Origin: JBGTLW01 sp964614575
GTDB taxonomy: Bacteria; Planctomycetota; Phycisphaerae; Phycisphaerales; Phycisphaeraceae
Assembly (NCBI GenBank): GCA_964614575.1
Contig: CAZTLX010000148.1
Location: 1-11,162 of the forward strand
Direction: 5' to 3'
DNA: 11,162 nt
A model generated the notes under the pieces. The model saw only the letters and a list, made by a program, of their open reading frames with translations, did not search any database and was not told the DNA's origin. Within the stretch, counting starts at the first letter, position 1, and each line of letters starts with the position of its first letter. The translations under genes were made by a program, and so were the position numbers. Below, piece after piece: positions 1 to 6,760 of the stretch.

Positions 1-1852
1 TGCCGTTGAGGTAAAAATCCTTGCCCTCGACCCAGAACTCGCGGAAGCCGAATCCCTGCGTATAGGCATCATTCACCCCAGCGCCCCGCGTGGTCAGCCG
101 CAGCGTGTAGAGGTTCGGGGTCTCGGGGCTCCACAACTGCGCGTCGTCCCAGTCCCACGTGAGGCTCACCGTCTGCTCGTCCGCGGCTTTCACTTGGGCC
201 GTCTGTTTGAAGGTCTTCTCCACCTCGCCGTCGGGGCCGAGCATCTCGGCGGTGAACGCCACCTCGCCGGCCTCATCGATGTCCGATAGTTCCACCTCGA
301 CCGTCACCTGCTGCTTACGCGTTGAAGGCTGCACGAACACGCCAGCCACATGCGCGCTTTTCGGGCGGCTGGCAAGGATCACATCCTCGGTGATGCCCTT
401 GGTGAATAGTTCGGCCTTGACCTCCAGCACCTGCGTCGTCGCATCGGCCATGTACATCTTCACCAGGCCCTGGTCATGCGTGGCCAACACCTGGATGCGC
501 AGCGTCTGCAGCTGTCCCGGGGTCACCGCGTCGGTCAGATCGACCGTGCCGCCGGGCCAGTGGACTTCGCCGCAGGCATTGCCGTCGAGCGTGACCGTCG
601 CGTCGGTGCTCACCCGCGGCAGTTCGAGCACCACCGCCCGCCCCGCCCAATCGGCCGGCACGGTGATCGACCGCTCGTACCAGGCGCGATAGAGCGTCTT
701 GTCATCCATCTCATCCCACATCCGACCCTTGCCCGCGGCGGCGATCCCCGGCATCGCCGCGACCCGCCATGTGTCCTTCTTCTTCCAACTGCCCGGCACC
801 CAGATGTAGCCCCAGCCCTGCTCGGTCGGCTCTTCCATCCCCGGCAGCGCGGGCATGAACTTCCACAACCCGTTAAGCACGATCTCGCTGCGCGTCTCAC
901 TCATCGCCACGACCGGTTCCTCGCCCCAGGTCAACCCCGGCAAAGTCGGCGGTGTGGCGTCAGCGGTACCCGCGTTGAAATCCACCGGCTTGGCGGCCTC
1001 GGAACCGTCGGCCAGCGGCAGCACATCCGCCGCCGTCGTGCCGATGCGGATTTCGTCGATCGTCGCCTCGTACGTGCCCGGCCCCCCGCCCACAAAGCCG
1101 CCGATCTTCAGGAAGTCCTGCTTGGTGATCGCACCGGCCTGCGCGGCTTCCACATTCACGACCTCGGCCGCGGCCGCGTTGAGACGATTCACCTCCAGGT
1201 CTTTCGCGCCGACAATCTGGTTCACCGCATCCGCTGAATCGAACAGCCACATCGTGCCACGGGCATCTGCATCTTTGCCCTGCCCCCACCGCGCGACGAC
1301 AAGGTAGGTGGTGTTCGGCTTGTTCGAGGTCTTGGCCTCCGTGACCGTGTCGCGGTCGTAGCCCACCGCGAAACGGTCCGCGCTATTGACGCTCAGCGCC
1401 CGCGTGTGGACCGTGAACGCGTGGTCATCGTTGTGCGTGAAACTGCCCAGGCCGATCTCAAGGCTGTGGCCATCGCCGCCGTTGTCTTTGGTCCATCGCA
1501 CGAGGTAGCTGATCCACAGCGTCTGGTCGGTCGCGAAGTCGAGCGGCCGCGAGAAGTAGCGGCTGGCGTTGAGCGACGCATCGTTGCGGTGAAAGCTCAC
1601 GGCGTGGCCGCTGGATTGCAGCTTGCCAAGCGACAGGCCCTCGACGAACGTGGCGGACATGCCGTCTTTGGGCTTGCTCCAATGACACGCCAGGCCCGTG
1701 CTGCTTCGGCCGTAGCCGTGCAGATCGTTCCCGACCGCCGTGTCCTGCGCGTTGAAGCCTTCATGCGCGAGCAACTCCGCGTTCGCTGATGGCGAGATCA
1801 CCAGCAAACTGAAAATGAACAGAGCGAGGAAGAGCTTACAGACCTTGATCAT
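1..1852 (-). CDS. Secreted GH2-family glycoside hydrolase with N-terminal lectin-like domain (3' part missing)
   Basis: The frame is open from an ATG at 1852 to the window edge (617 residues), so the catalytic barrel is cut off. Residues 1-25 form a Sec signal peptide ending SANA. Residues 26-280 are a concanavalin/LamG-like beta domain that closely matches the neighbouring PEP-CTERM protein (GMSA..V.GLSLG near 64-76; TIDEIRIGTTAA at 264-275). From about 324 the GH2 pattern begins: LNGLWKF, YIWVPGSW at 349, and a jelly-roll sugar-binding domain with YRAWYERSITVP. An Ig-like domain follows, ending with LWSPETPNLYTLRL at 573, then GFGFREFWVEGKDFYLNG at 600, which is the usual entry into the GH2 TIM barrel. 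An AAGG ribosome site lies 8 bases before the ATG. The 105-bp gap after the sulfatase shows no clear promoter or terminator, so read-through is likely. GH2 covers beta-galactosidases, glucuronidases and mannosidases among others; the substrate is unknown. Confidence 0.88.
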   Translation of the reverse strand, partial: MIKVCKLFLALFIFSLLVISPSANAELLAHEGFNAQDTAVGNDLHGYGRSSTGLACHWSKPKDGMSATFVEGLSLGKLQSSGHAVSFHRNDASLNASRYFSRPLDFATDQTLWISYLVRWTKDNGGDGHSLEIGLGSFTHNDDHAFTVHTRALSVNSADRFAVGYDRDTVTEAKTSNKPNTTYLVVARWGQGKDADARGTMWLFDSADAVNQIVGAKDLEVNRLNAAAAEVVNVEAAQAGAITKQDFLKIGGFVGGGPGTYEATIDEIRIGTTAADVLPLADGSEAAKPVDFNAGTADATPPTLPGLTWGEEPVVAMSETRSEIVLNGLWKFMPALPGMEEPTEQGWGYIWVPGSWKKKDTWRVAAMPGIAAAGKGRMWDEMDDKTLYRAWYERSITVPADWAGRAVVLELPRVSTDATVTLDGNACGEVHWPGGTVDLTDAVTPGQLQTLRIQVLATHDQGLVKMYMADATTQVLEVKAELFTKGITEDVILASRPKSAHVAGVFVQPSTRKQQVTVEVELSDIDEAGEVAFTAEMLGPDGEVEKTFKQTAQVKAADEQTVSLTWDWDDAQLWSPETPNLYTLRLTTRGAGVNDAYTQGFGFREFWVEGKDFYLNG

Positions 1853-1957
1853 CAGAGTACCTTTCAACAACGGAAGGTTATGAGGCTGGACCGACAATCA
1901 CCGACGGACACACAAACCGGCAGCGACGCGGGCATCCTTAATTTGGTTGTCACGATT

Positions 1958-3376
1958 TCAACCCACGAAAGCCGGGGGTTTCCCCACGACTTCGTGGTGT
2001 TGTTCAATTATTTTCTGAAGCCGGGCCACGATGTCGGGGTGGGTGTCGACGAGGTTGTGGTCTTCGTGCGGATCGGCTTCGAGATCGAACAACAGCAGGC
2101 CGTGATCGATCGGTTCGGTGAAAAACGCTTTGTTACCGGCTTGCTTGGGCAGCTTGAGCTTCCACCGGCCGGAACGCACCGCATCGACTTTCGTACCACC
2201 GGGTGGGTAGTAGAAGAACGGCCGATCCGCGCGCTCGTGCCGGCCGTTCAATAGTCCGCCGATGTCCACGCCGTCGATCGCGCGATCCCGCGGCAGCGTC
2301 GCGCCCGACAACCCGGCGAACGTCGGCAGCCAATCCAGCATCGAGGCGTAACGCGTCTCGACCAGCCCACGGGGGATATGGCCCGGCCAACGCGCGACAC
2401 ACGGCACCCGGAAGCCGCCTTCATAACTCATCCCCTTGCCGCCCCGCAGCGGGCCGGGGCTGCCGCCGTTGTCCCCCATGGTCAGCCACGGCCCGTTGTC
2501 GCTGGTGAAGATCACCAGCGTGTTCTGCTCCAGCCCGAGGCGTTCGAGCGTGTCGAGTATCCTCCCGGTCGAGGCGTCGATCTCCTCGACCACGTCGCCG
2601 TATTTGCCGCCCTTGCTCTTGCCGCGGAACGGTTCGGAAGGGTGCAGTGGCGTGTGCGGAGCGGAATGCGGCAGATAAACGAAGAACGGTTGGTCGCGAT
2701 GGCGCTGGATAAAGTCAACCGCCGCCTCGGTGTATTGCTCGGTGAGCGCCTCCTGCCGGGCCGGGGCCTCGATGATCTGCGTGCCGCGCATCAGCGGCAG
2801 ATCGACCGAGTCGGGGTCGTTCGGGTTCCGCAGCATGTCGTTGGAATAGGGGATGCCGACAAACTCATCGAACCCGTGGCTCGTGGGCAGGTGCGCTTCG
2901 GGCCGGCCCAGGTGCCACTTGCCGGCACAGAGCGTGGCGTAGCCGCGCTGCTTGAGCATCCCGGCAATGGTGAGTTCATCCGCGGGCAGGCCGCCCTTGT
3001 GATGCGGAAACAGCACACCGCTGAGCCCGAACCGCGCGGGGTAACGCCCTGTGAGCAAGCCCGCACGGCTGGGCGTACACACCGACGAGCAGGCGTAGAA
3101 GTCGGTGAACTTCACGCCCTGCTCGGCAAGACGGTCGATGTTCGGGGTGCGGATCGTCGTGCTGCCGTAGCACCCCACGTCGCCGTAGCCCAGGTCGTCG
3201 GTGAAGATCAGCACGATGTTGGGCGGGCGGGAGGCGTCGTCGTTACCGAGCGCCCGCGGAACGGTCAGCGCCGCGACGCCCGCCGCCGCGGCGGTCGTCA
3301 TGAACCGCCGCCGGCTGATGCCGGTGACCGGGTGATCGGCGGGTGCCCTGTGACGTTCGGTGCGGTTTTTAATCAT
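1958..3376 (-). CDS. Tat-exported type I sulfatase
   Basis: 472 residues that should hydrolyse sulfate esters, probably on a polysaccharide. Residues 21-44 carry a twin-arginine signal (SRRRFM, then an Ala-rich stretch), predicting export of the folded enzyme. The sulfatase fold follows: metal-binding DD at 60-61, signature CTPSRAGLLTGR with C100 as the residue normally converted to formylglycine, GKWHLG at 152 (K153, H155), PHSAPH with H237, SDNG with D293/N294, and RGGKG with K314. All expected active-site positions are therefore present and the length is normal. I chose the ATG at 3376 because it sits just before the Tat motif; it overlaps the prepilin stop by 8 bp (ATGATTAA). No good Shine-Dalgarno precedes it, so translation is probably coupled to the upstream gene. 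Tat export fits formylglycine maturation in the cytoplasm. The subfamily and the sulfated sugar are not identifiable here, and no maturation enzyme is in the window. Confidence 0.95.
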   Translation of the reverse strand: MIKNRTERHRAPADHPVTGISRRRFMTTAAAAGVAALTVPRALGNDDASRPPNIVLIFTDDLGYGDVGCYGSTTIRTPNIDRLAEQGVKFTDFYACSSVCTPSRAGLLTGRYPARFGLSGVLFPHHKGGLPADELTIAGMLKQRGYATLCAGKWHLGRPEAHLPTSHGFDEFVGIPYSNDMLRNPNDPDSVDLPLMRGTQIIEAPARQEALTEQYTEAAVDFIQRHRDQPFFVYLPHSAPHTPLHPSEPFRGKSKGGKYGDVVEEIDASTGRILDTLERLGLEQNTLVIFTSDNGPWLTMGDNGGSPGPLRGGKGMSYEGGFRVPCVARWPGHIPRGLVETRYASMLDWLPTFAGLSGATLPRDRAIDGVDIGGLLNGRHERADRPFFYYPPGGTKVDAVRSGRWKLKLPKQAGNKAFFTEPIDHGLLLFDLEADPHEDHNLVDTHPDIVARLQKIIEQHHEVVGKPPAFVG

Positions 3377-4169
3377 CGGTACGGATGGTCCACATGCCGC
3401 CGGGGTCCACGATGCTTCCGGTGCCGACGGTGTCGGCCGGGTTGTAAGCCCCGGCATGACCATCGCCGAACAGGTAATTGAATCGATCGGGGCCGTGGAT
3501 CCAGCGTGGCGCGGCGGTGCCGCCGTTGATCTGCTGCTGCGGGTGATTCATCACGCCCTGCAGGGTCCAGGTCTGGATATTCTGCACGGCCTGATACTCC
3601 GAGAGCATGAAGGTGTCGCTGAGCAAGGGCACCGCCTCGAACGAGATCATCTTGTTGAGATCGGCGGTGGGCGCCCAGTTGCCGAACTTGCCGCCCATCG
3701 ATTTGAACTGGTTCGTGCCGAAGTCATAATTCACCGGCATCGCGTAGCTGCGGATGGACATCAGGACGAACTGCCGGGGCACGTTGTCCGAGGGGCACTT
3801 GATCACGGCGGGCATGGTGCCCTCACCCTCCTTGATCTGCGTCCCCTGAGCCCGGAGCAGGTCCCAATCGTAGGGGCTGTTGAGGTACTCGGCGATCAGG
3901 TCGTCCCAACTGATCGCCAGGGTGGCCGTGTCGTAATACCCGTAGGGCACCTTGTAGCCGTAGTCATTGCCATACAGCGAATACGCGATGCCGAGCTGGC
4001 GCTGGTTGGACAGGCACTGGACCGCCCGGGCCGCTTCGCGTGCGTTCTGCAGCGCCGGCAGCAGGATCGCGATCAGCAGCGCGATGATCGAGATCACCAC
4101 GAGCAGTTCGATGAGGGTGAAACCATGTCGGGCCTTGGCGAACCGTGTGGGAGGGTTGGTGCGAGTCAT
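3369..4169 (-). CDS. Prepilin-like protein of the H-X9-DG (DUF1559-type) group
   Basis: 266 residues. The N terminus has a short basic leader and a type III (prepilin) signal, HGFTLIELLVVIS, with predicted cleavage between G16 and F17 and the conserved Glu at +5 (E21), followed by a hydrophobic helix to about 40. Near the C terminus, IHGPDRFNYLFGDGHAG (224-240) resembles the H-X9-DG signature common in planctomycete proteins of this type, but with ten residues between H225 and DG. Such proteins are secretion-system pseudopilins or surface fibre components; their exact function is unknown. I chose the ATG at 4169 over one at 4301 because it places the cleavage site at a normal position and has GGAG 8 bases upstream. 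The gene lies 94 bp after the PEP-CTERM gene and overlaps the sulfatase start by 8 bp, so it looks like part of the same transcript. Confidence 0.9.
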   Translation of the reverse strand: MTRTNPPTRFAKARHGFTLIELLVVISIIALLIAILLPALQNAREAARAVQCLSNQRQLGIAYSLYGNDYGYKVPYGYYDTATLAISWDDLIAEYLNSPYDWDLLRAQGTQIKEGEGTMPAVIKCPSDNVPRQFVLMSIRSYAMPVNYDFGTNQFKSMGGKFGNWAPTADLNKMISFEAVPLLSDTFMLSEYQAVQNIQTWTLQGVMNHPQQQINGGTAAPRWIHGPDRFNYLFGDGHAGAYNPADTVGTGSIVDPGGMWTIRTDD

Positions 4170-4197
4170 CTGATCGTCTCCGGCTTGGGGGTGGGTT

Positions 4198-4222
4198 GAA
4201 ACCCGAGGCAGAAACCCGAGGC
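4198..4222. repeat. Tandem 12-bp direct repeat (GAAACCCGAGGC x2)
   Basis: Two perfect copies of GAAACCCGAGGC lie at 4198-4209 and 4211-4222, one base apart. They sit between the PEP-CTERM and prepilin genes, and the second copy runs into the hairpin at 4220-4239. The cause may be simple duplication; the role is unknown. Confidence 0.7.
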
Positions 4223-4239
4223 TCGCCGGTAAGCGAGCC
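4220..4239 (-). terminator. Intercistronic hairpin, possible attenuator or partial terminator
   Basis: GGCTCGC (4220-4226) and GCGAGCC (4233-4239) form a perfect 7-bp GC-rich stem with a 6-base loop, 25 bases after the PEP-CTERM stop and about 50 bases before the prepilin start. On the minus strand it is followed only by TCGGGTTTC, not a real U tract. I therefore favour a processing, stabilising or attenuating hairpin that lets the surface-protein gene be expressed more than the genes behind it, rather than a full terminator. Confidence 0.4.
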
Positions 4240-4263
4240 ACGGGCAGGAGGTAGCAAATCAGA

Positions 4264-5187
4264 TCACACCCGCCGGCGTCCGAGGATCGCGAGGCCTCCA
4301 AGCCCCAGCAGCGCCAGCGACGCGGGTTCGGGGATTTCGGGCGTCACCATCGCCGCGGTGGTGCCGATGCGGATCTCGTCGATGGTGATGTCATATTGAC
4401 CGCCATCGCCACCAATGAAGCCGCCGTAGCTGAGCGTGTCGCCAGACTGGAATGCGGCGGCCGTGGTTCCCGCGAGGGTCGCAGTGGCCACGGCGTTGGC
4501 ATCCAACACCGCTTCGTTGGCAGCGTTGAGGATGTTATTGACGGCCGAGGCGGTGTCGAAGACCCAGAGCTTCGCTTCTCCGCTGGTCGTGTCCACGGCC
4601 GTCCAGCGGGCCACCACGAAGTAGGTCGTGCCCAGCACATTGCCGTCCGACAGCGAGGCCGTGATGGCGGTGCGTGTGACGTTTGCGCCGTTCTGGGTAT
4701 AGCCGATACCGAACTCGTCGTTGTCCCCATTGGCGTCCGTGGACAGATCATTCTGGAGCAGTTTCTGGCCGCTGCTGTCGCTCGTGCCCGTAATGACCAG
4801 GCCCGCTTCGTGGCCGCCGCCGCCGAAGTCCGTATCCCAGCGAGTCAGGTGGCTCATCCACACGGTGCCACTGGATACCCCGGTGCTCAGGACGCGATTG
4901 CCATAGTGCAACTGATTCGCCGTGCCGTTGTTGCGCCGCTGAAACTGAGCGGCATTGCCACTGACATCCAGATTGCCCAAGGACAATCCCGACACCACGA
5001 CGGCCGACATGCCGGTATCCATCGCCCACGCCGACGAGAACCCGGTGCCGCCGTTGAGGCCGACGAGGTTGGCCGCGACGTCGTAGCCCGTTCCGTCGAA
5101 TGATTCCTCGATCAGCGGGACGCCGTGGGCGGTCGTCCCGACGAACAATGCGATGCCGGTGGCCAGTGCTCCGATTGCTGATTTCAT
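4264..5187 (-). CDS. PEP-CTERM surface protein with lectin-like domain
   Basis: 307 residues, predicted exported and sorted to the cell surface by the exosortase/PEP-CTERM system. Residues 1-22 form a signal peptide. Residues 23-282 are one beta-rich concanavalin/LamG-like domain, with GMSAVVVSGLSLG at 59, a RWDTDFGGGGHEAGL stretch near 116 and TIDEIRIGTTAA at 268. The C terminus is a classic sorting tag: PEPAS at 286, a hydrophobic helix (LALLGLGGLAILG) and a final RRRV. The ATG at 5187 was preferred over one 14 codons upstream because it starts the signal peptide directly and has AGAGGA about 8 bases before it. The whole mature domain is homologous by eye to residues 26-280 of the GH2 enzyme three genes downstream. 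A carbohydrate-binding role is inference from that pairing; an adhesin or matrix protein is also possible. It is the first gene of the probable operon. Confidence 0.9.
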   Translation of the reverse strand: MKSAIGALATGIALFVGTTAHGVPLIEESFDGTGYDVAANLVGLNGGTGFSSAWAMDTGMSAVVVSGLSLGNLDVSGNAAQFQRRNNGTANQLHYGNRVLSTGVSSGTVWMSHLTRWDTDFGGGGHEAGLVITGTSDSSGQKLLQNDLSTDANGDNDEFGIGYTQNGANVTRTAITASLSDGNVLGTTYFVVARWTAVDTTSGEAKLWVFDTASAVNNILNAANEAVLDANAVATATLAGTTAAAFQSGDTLSYGGFIGGDGGQYDITIDEIRIGTTAAMVTPEIPEPASLALLGLGGLAILGRRRV

Positions 5188-5335
5188 GACACGATCCTCT
5201 CGTTTGCTGCGGGGCCGAGGGCAGAACACCTGCTTTCGCCGACCGCCGCGGTGAAAATGACACGATGATTCAAAGGCAGCGATCCGTCGTTGGACGGCTC
5301 ACCACCGGAGGACGCAAGCGGCGGCAGTTATCTGA

Positions 5336-5378
5336 GTTTTGGACATGATTTGATTCTCCGATGCAGGGTTTCCAAAAC
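5336..5378. repeat. Inverted repeat in the leader of the PEP-CTERM operon
   Basis: GTTTTGGA (5336-5343) and TCCAAAAC (5371-5378) are perfect 8-bp inverted copies separated by 27 bases, 149 bp or more upstream of the PEP-CTERM start. They could form an RNA stem in the leader or hold two half-sites for a regulator. The enclosed minus-strand sequence has a GGAG and an ATG opening a 15-codon frame. A weak promoter candidate on the minus strand (TTGGAA, 16 bases, TCAAAT) overlaps the outer arm. None of these readings is strong. Confidence 0.4.
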
Positions 5379-5393
5379 GAGAAGAGACACAAA

Positions 5394-5418
5394 GCCGGCG
5401 AGCCAAAAACTCACCGGC
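5394..5418 (-). terminator. Probable terminator of the LacI-family regulator gene
   Basis: GCCGGCGAG (5394-5402) pairs with CTCACCGGC (5410-5418); on the minus-strand RNA this is a 9-bp stem with one G-U wobble and a 7-base loop. It begins 8 bases after the regulator stop codon, and the RNA then reads CUUUGUGUCUCUUCUC, which is U-rich but not a pure U run. It probably separates the regulator transcript from the operon downstream. Confidence 0.55.
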
Positions 5419-5425
5419 CATACGA

Positions 5426-6481
5426 TCAGTGTTGCTCCGGCGGCGGGGCGACCGTCCGGCCGGGGTGGACATCAAACGGCATGACGATCGGGGAGCGGTC
5501 GGGCCGGGGCTTCTTGAGTTCGTCAAGAATCACGCGGGCGGCGCGGTGGCCGATCTCATAGACCGGGACCTCCAGCGCGGTGACATCGACGCCCGCCACC
5601 AGGCCGCAGCTATCCCAACTGCTGAGGATGCTCGGGTCGCGCAGGGCGATGATGGACAGGTCGCGGGGCACCTTCAGCCCCAGGTCCTGCGCCGCCAGCA
5701 GTTCCATCAGCCCCGAGCGGGCCGAGGACACCACGGCGGTCGGCCGATCATCGGCTTTGCGCAGGCGTGAGACCAGTTCCAGCCGCATCTGATCGGAACG
5801 ATCGCTATAACAATGCTCGGGGATCAAGCCGGCCTCGCGCATGGTGGTCGCGTAGGCGTCCCAGCGATCGGCGAAGCTGTAGTGGCCCTGCCCTTTGGGA
5901 TAGACCATGCCGTCATAGAGGATGCGACGGTGCCCGGCCTCGATGAGCTGCCGCGTCGCGTCGCGGGCGGCGCCGTAGTCATCGGGGTGGATGCAGCGGC
6001 CGGGCAGCTTCACGTTCAGCCACAGGGCCGGGCAGGTTAATTTGTCGATCGCCTCGACCAGGTCCGCGGGGAAGCCGGCGGCATAGTTGATCAGCAGGGC
6101 ATCGACCGCCCACTCGCGCACGAGCCGGGGCACCCCCGTGTCCGCCATCAGGTCTTCGTCAGGCACCTGGGCCATGGTCAGGTGGATGTCGCGCTCGGCG
6201 AGGGTTTCCATCAGGCCATGAATAATCCCGCCGGAGATCCCCGTTCCCGGCACCGTGCTGCAGAGCAGGCCGATGGCGTTGAACCGCCCCCCGCGGATCG
6301 CGCGGGACGCGGCGTTGGGGCGGTAGCCGAGTTTCTCGGCCACGGCTTGCACTTGCTTGATCCGAGCGATGGAGACCCGCCCCCCACCGGTCCGCCCCGA
6401 CATCACCCGCGACGCGGTGGCGAGATCGACCTTTGCGGCCGAGGCGACATCTTTGAGGGTGACGGGAGATCGGGGTGCCAT
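5426..6481 (-). CDS. LacI-family transcriptional regulator (regulator 1)
   Basis: 351 residues, a normal LacI/GalR length. Residues 7-55 form the helix-turn-helix headpiece (VTLKDVASAAKVDLATASRV, then LGYRPNAASRAIR), followed by a hinge and a periplasmic-binding-protein-like sensor domain, with the conserved DALLINY, AGHRRILYDG and VPRDLSII stretches. It should bind DNA as a dimer and release it on binding a sugar-type ligand. The ATG at 6481 is chosen because it begins next to the headpiece; another in-frame ATG at 6514 lies inside the operators. The ribosome site is weak. Position 62 of the hinge is Ile where the family usually has Leu. Two palindromic operators and a promoter lie directly upstream, pointing to autoregulation. 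By position it is the likely regulator of the PEP-CTERM/prepilin/sulfatase/GH2 operon downstream, but I found no clear copy of the operator in front of that operon. Confidence 0.93.
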   Translation of the reverse strand: MAPRSPVTLKDVASAAKVDLATASRVMSGRTGGGRVSIARIKQVQAVAEKLGYRPNAASRAIRGGRFNAIGLLCSTVPGTGISGGIIHGLMETLAERDIHLTMAQVPDEDLMADTGVPRLVREWAVDALLINYAAGFPADLVEAIDKLTCPALWLNVKLPGRCIHPDDYGAARDATRQLIEAGHRRILYDGMVYPKGQGHYSFADRWDAYATTMREAGLIPEHCYSDRSDQMRLELVSRLRKADDRPTAVVSSARSGLMELLAAQDLGLKVPRDLSIIALRDPSILSSWDSCGLVAGVDVTALEVPVYEIGHRAARVILDELKKPRPDRSPIVMPFDVHPGRTVAPPPEQH

Positions 6482-6488
6482 AGGATAC

Positions 6489-6519
6489 TGCCAAACGATT
6501 GGATGCCAAACCATTGGCA
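6489..6519. promoter_or_regulatory. Two tandem LacI-type operators (autoregulation of regulator 1)
   Basis: TGCCAAACGATTGG (6489-6502) and TGCCAAACCATTGGCA (6504-6519) repeat with a 15-bp period. The first is a near-palindrome with CG at its centre, the usual form of LacI-family operators; the second has perfect 6-bp arms (TGCCAA/TTGGCA). They begin at the -10 element and cover the expected transcription start, so binding would block the promoter of regulator 1. That regulator 1 itself binds here is inference from position. Confidence 0.72.
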
Positions 6520-6546
6520 GTTTACCTCAACACCCAGGTCTGTCAA
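6519..6546 (-). promoter_or_regulatory. Sigma-70-type promoter of regulator 1
   Basis: On the minus strand a perfect TTGACA (6546-6541) is followed after 16 bases by TAAACT (6524-6519), which matches the -10 consensus at four of six bases. The expected start is about 6512, giving a leader of some 30 bases that overlaps both operators. Confidence 0.6.
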
Positions 6547-6760
6547 GCAAAATGCGGCTGAATCCTGATGCGATTTTCTGCTGTGACGCCCCGGAAATGG
6601 CCATGTGATGGGAAACCCTACCAGCGCGACCGCGTGACCGGTCTGGCGGTCAAAAGCAGCAGATGAGGGAAAAATCGTTCGTCGGGTCTCGCCGGGGCAT
6701 CAGCCCGTGCAGACGCGAGGCCTTGAACTAATGACACGGGCCCGCGGCATCGAAATGGAA

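Noticed and set aside
4170..4301. Extended N terminus of the prepilin-like protein to 4301.
   Set aside because: It would put 60 residues before the prepilin cleavage site and overlap the PEP-CTERM coding end; the ATG at 4169 has a ribosome site and a normal leader.
5188..5425. A copy of the regulator 1 operator in front of the PEP-CTERM operon.
   Set aside because: Only fragments such as CCAAAACGA and GTTTTGG occur; no CCAA/TTGG pair with the right spacing, so direct control of the operon by regulator 1 is not supported by the sequence.
6628..6651. Hairpin GACCG/CGGTC as a terminator for the URO-D-family gene.
   Set aside because: Only a 5-bp stem, over 100 bases after the stop codon, with no U run following on the minus strand.
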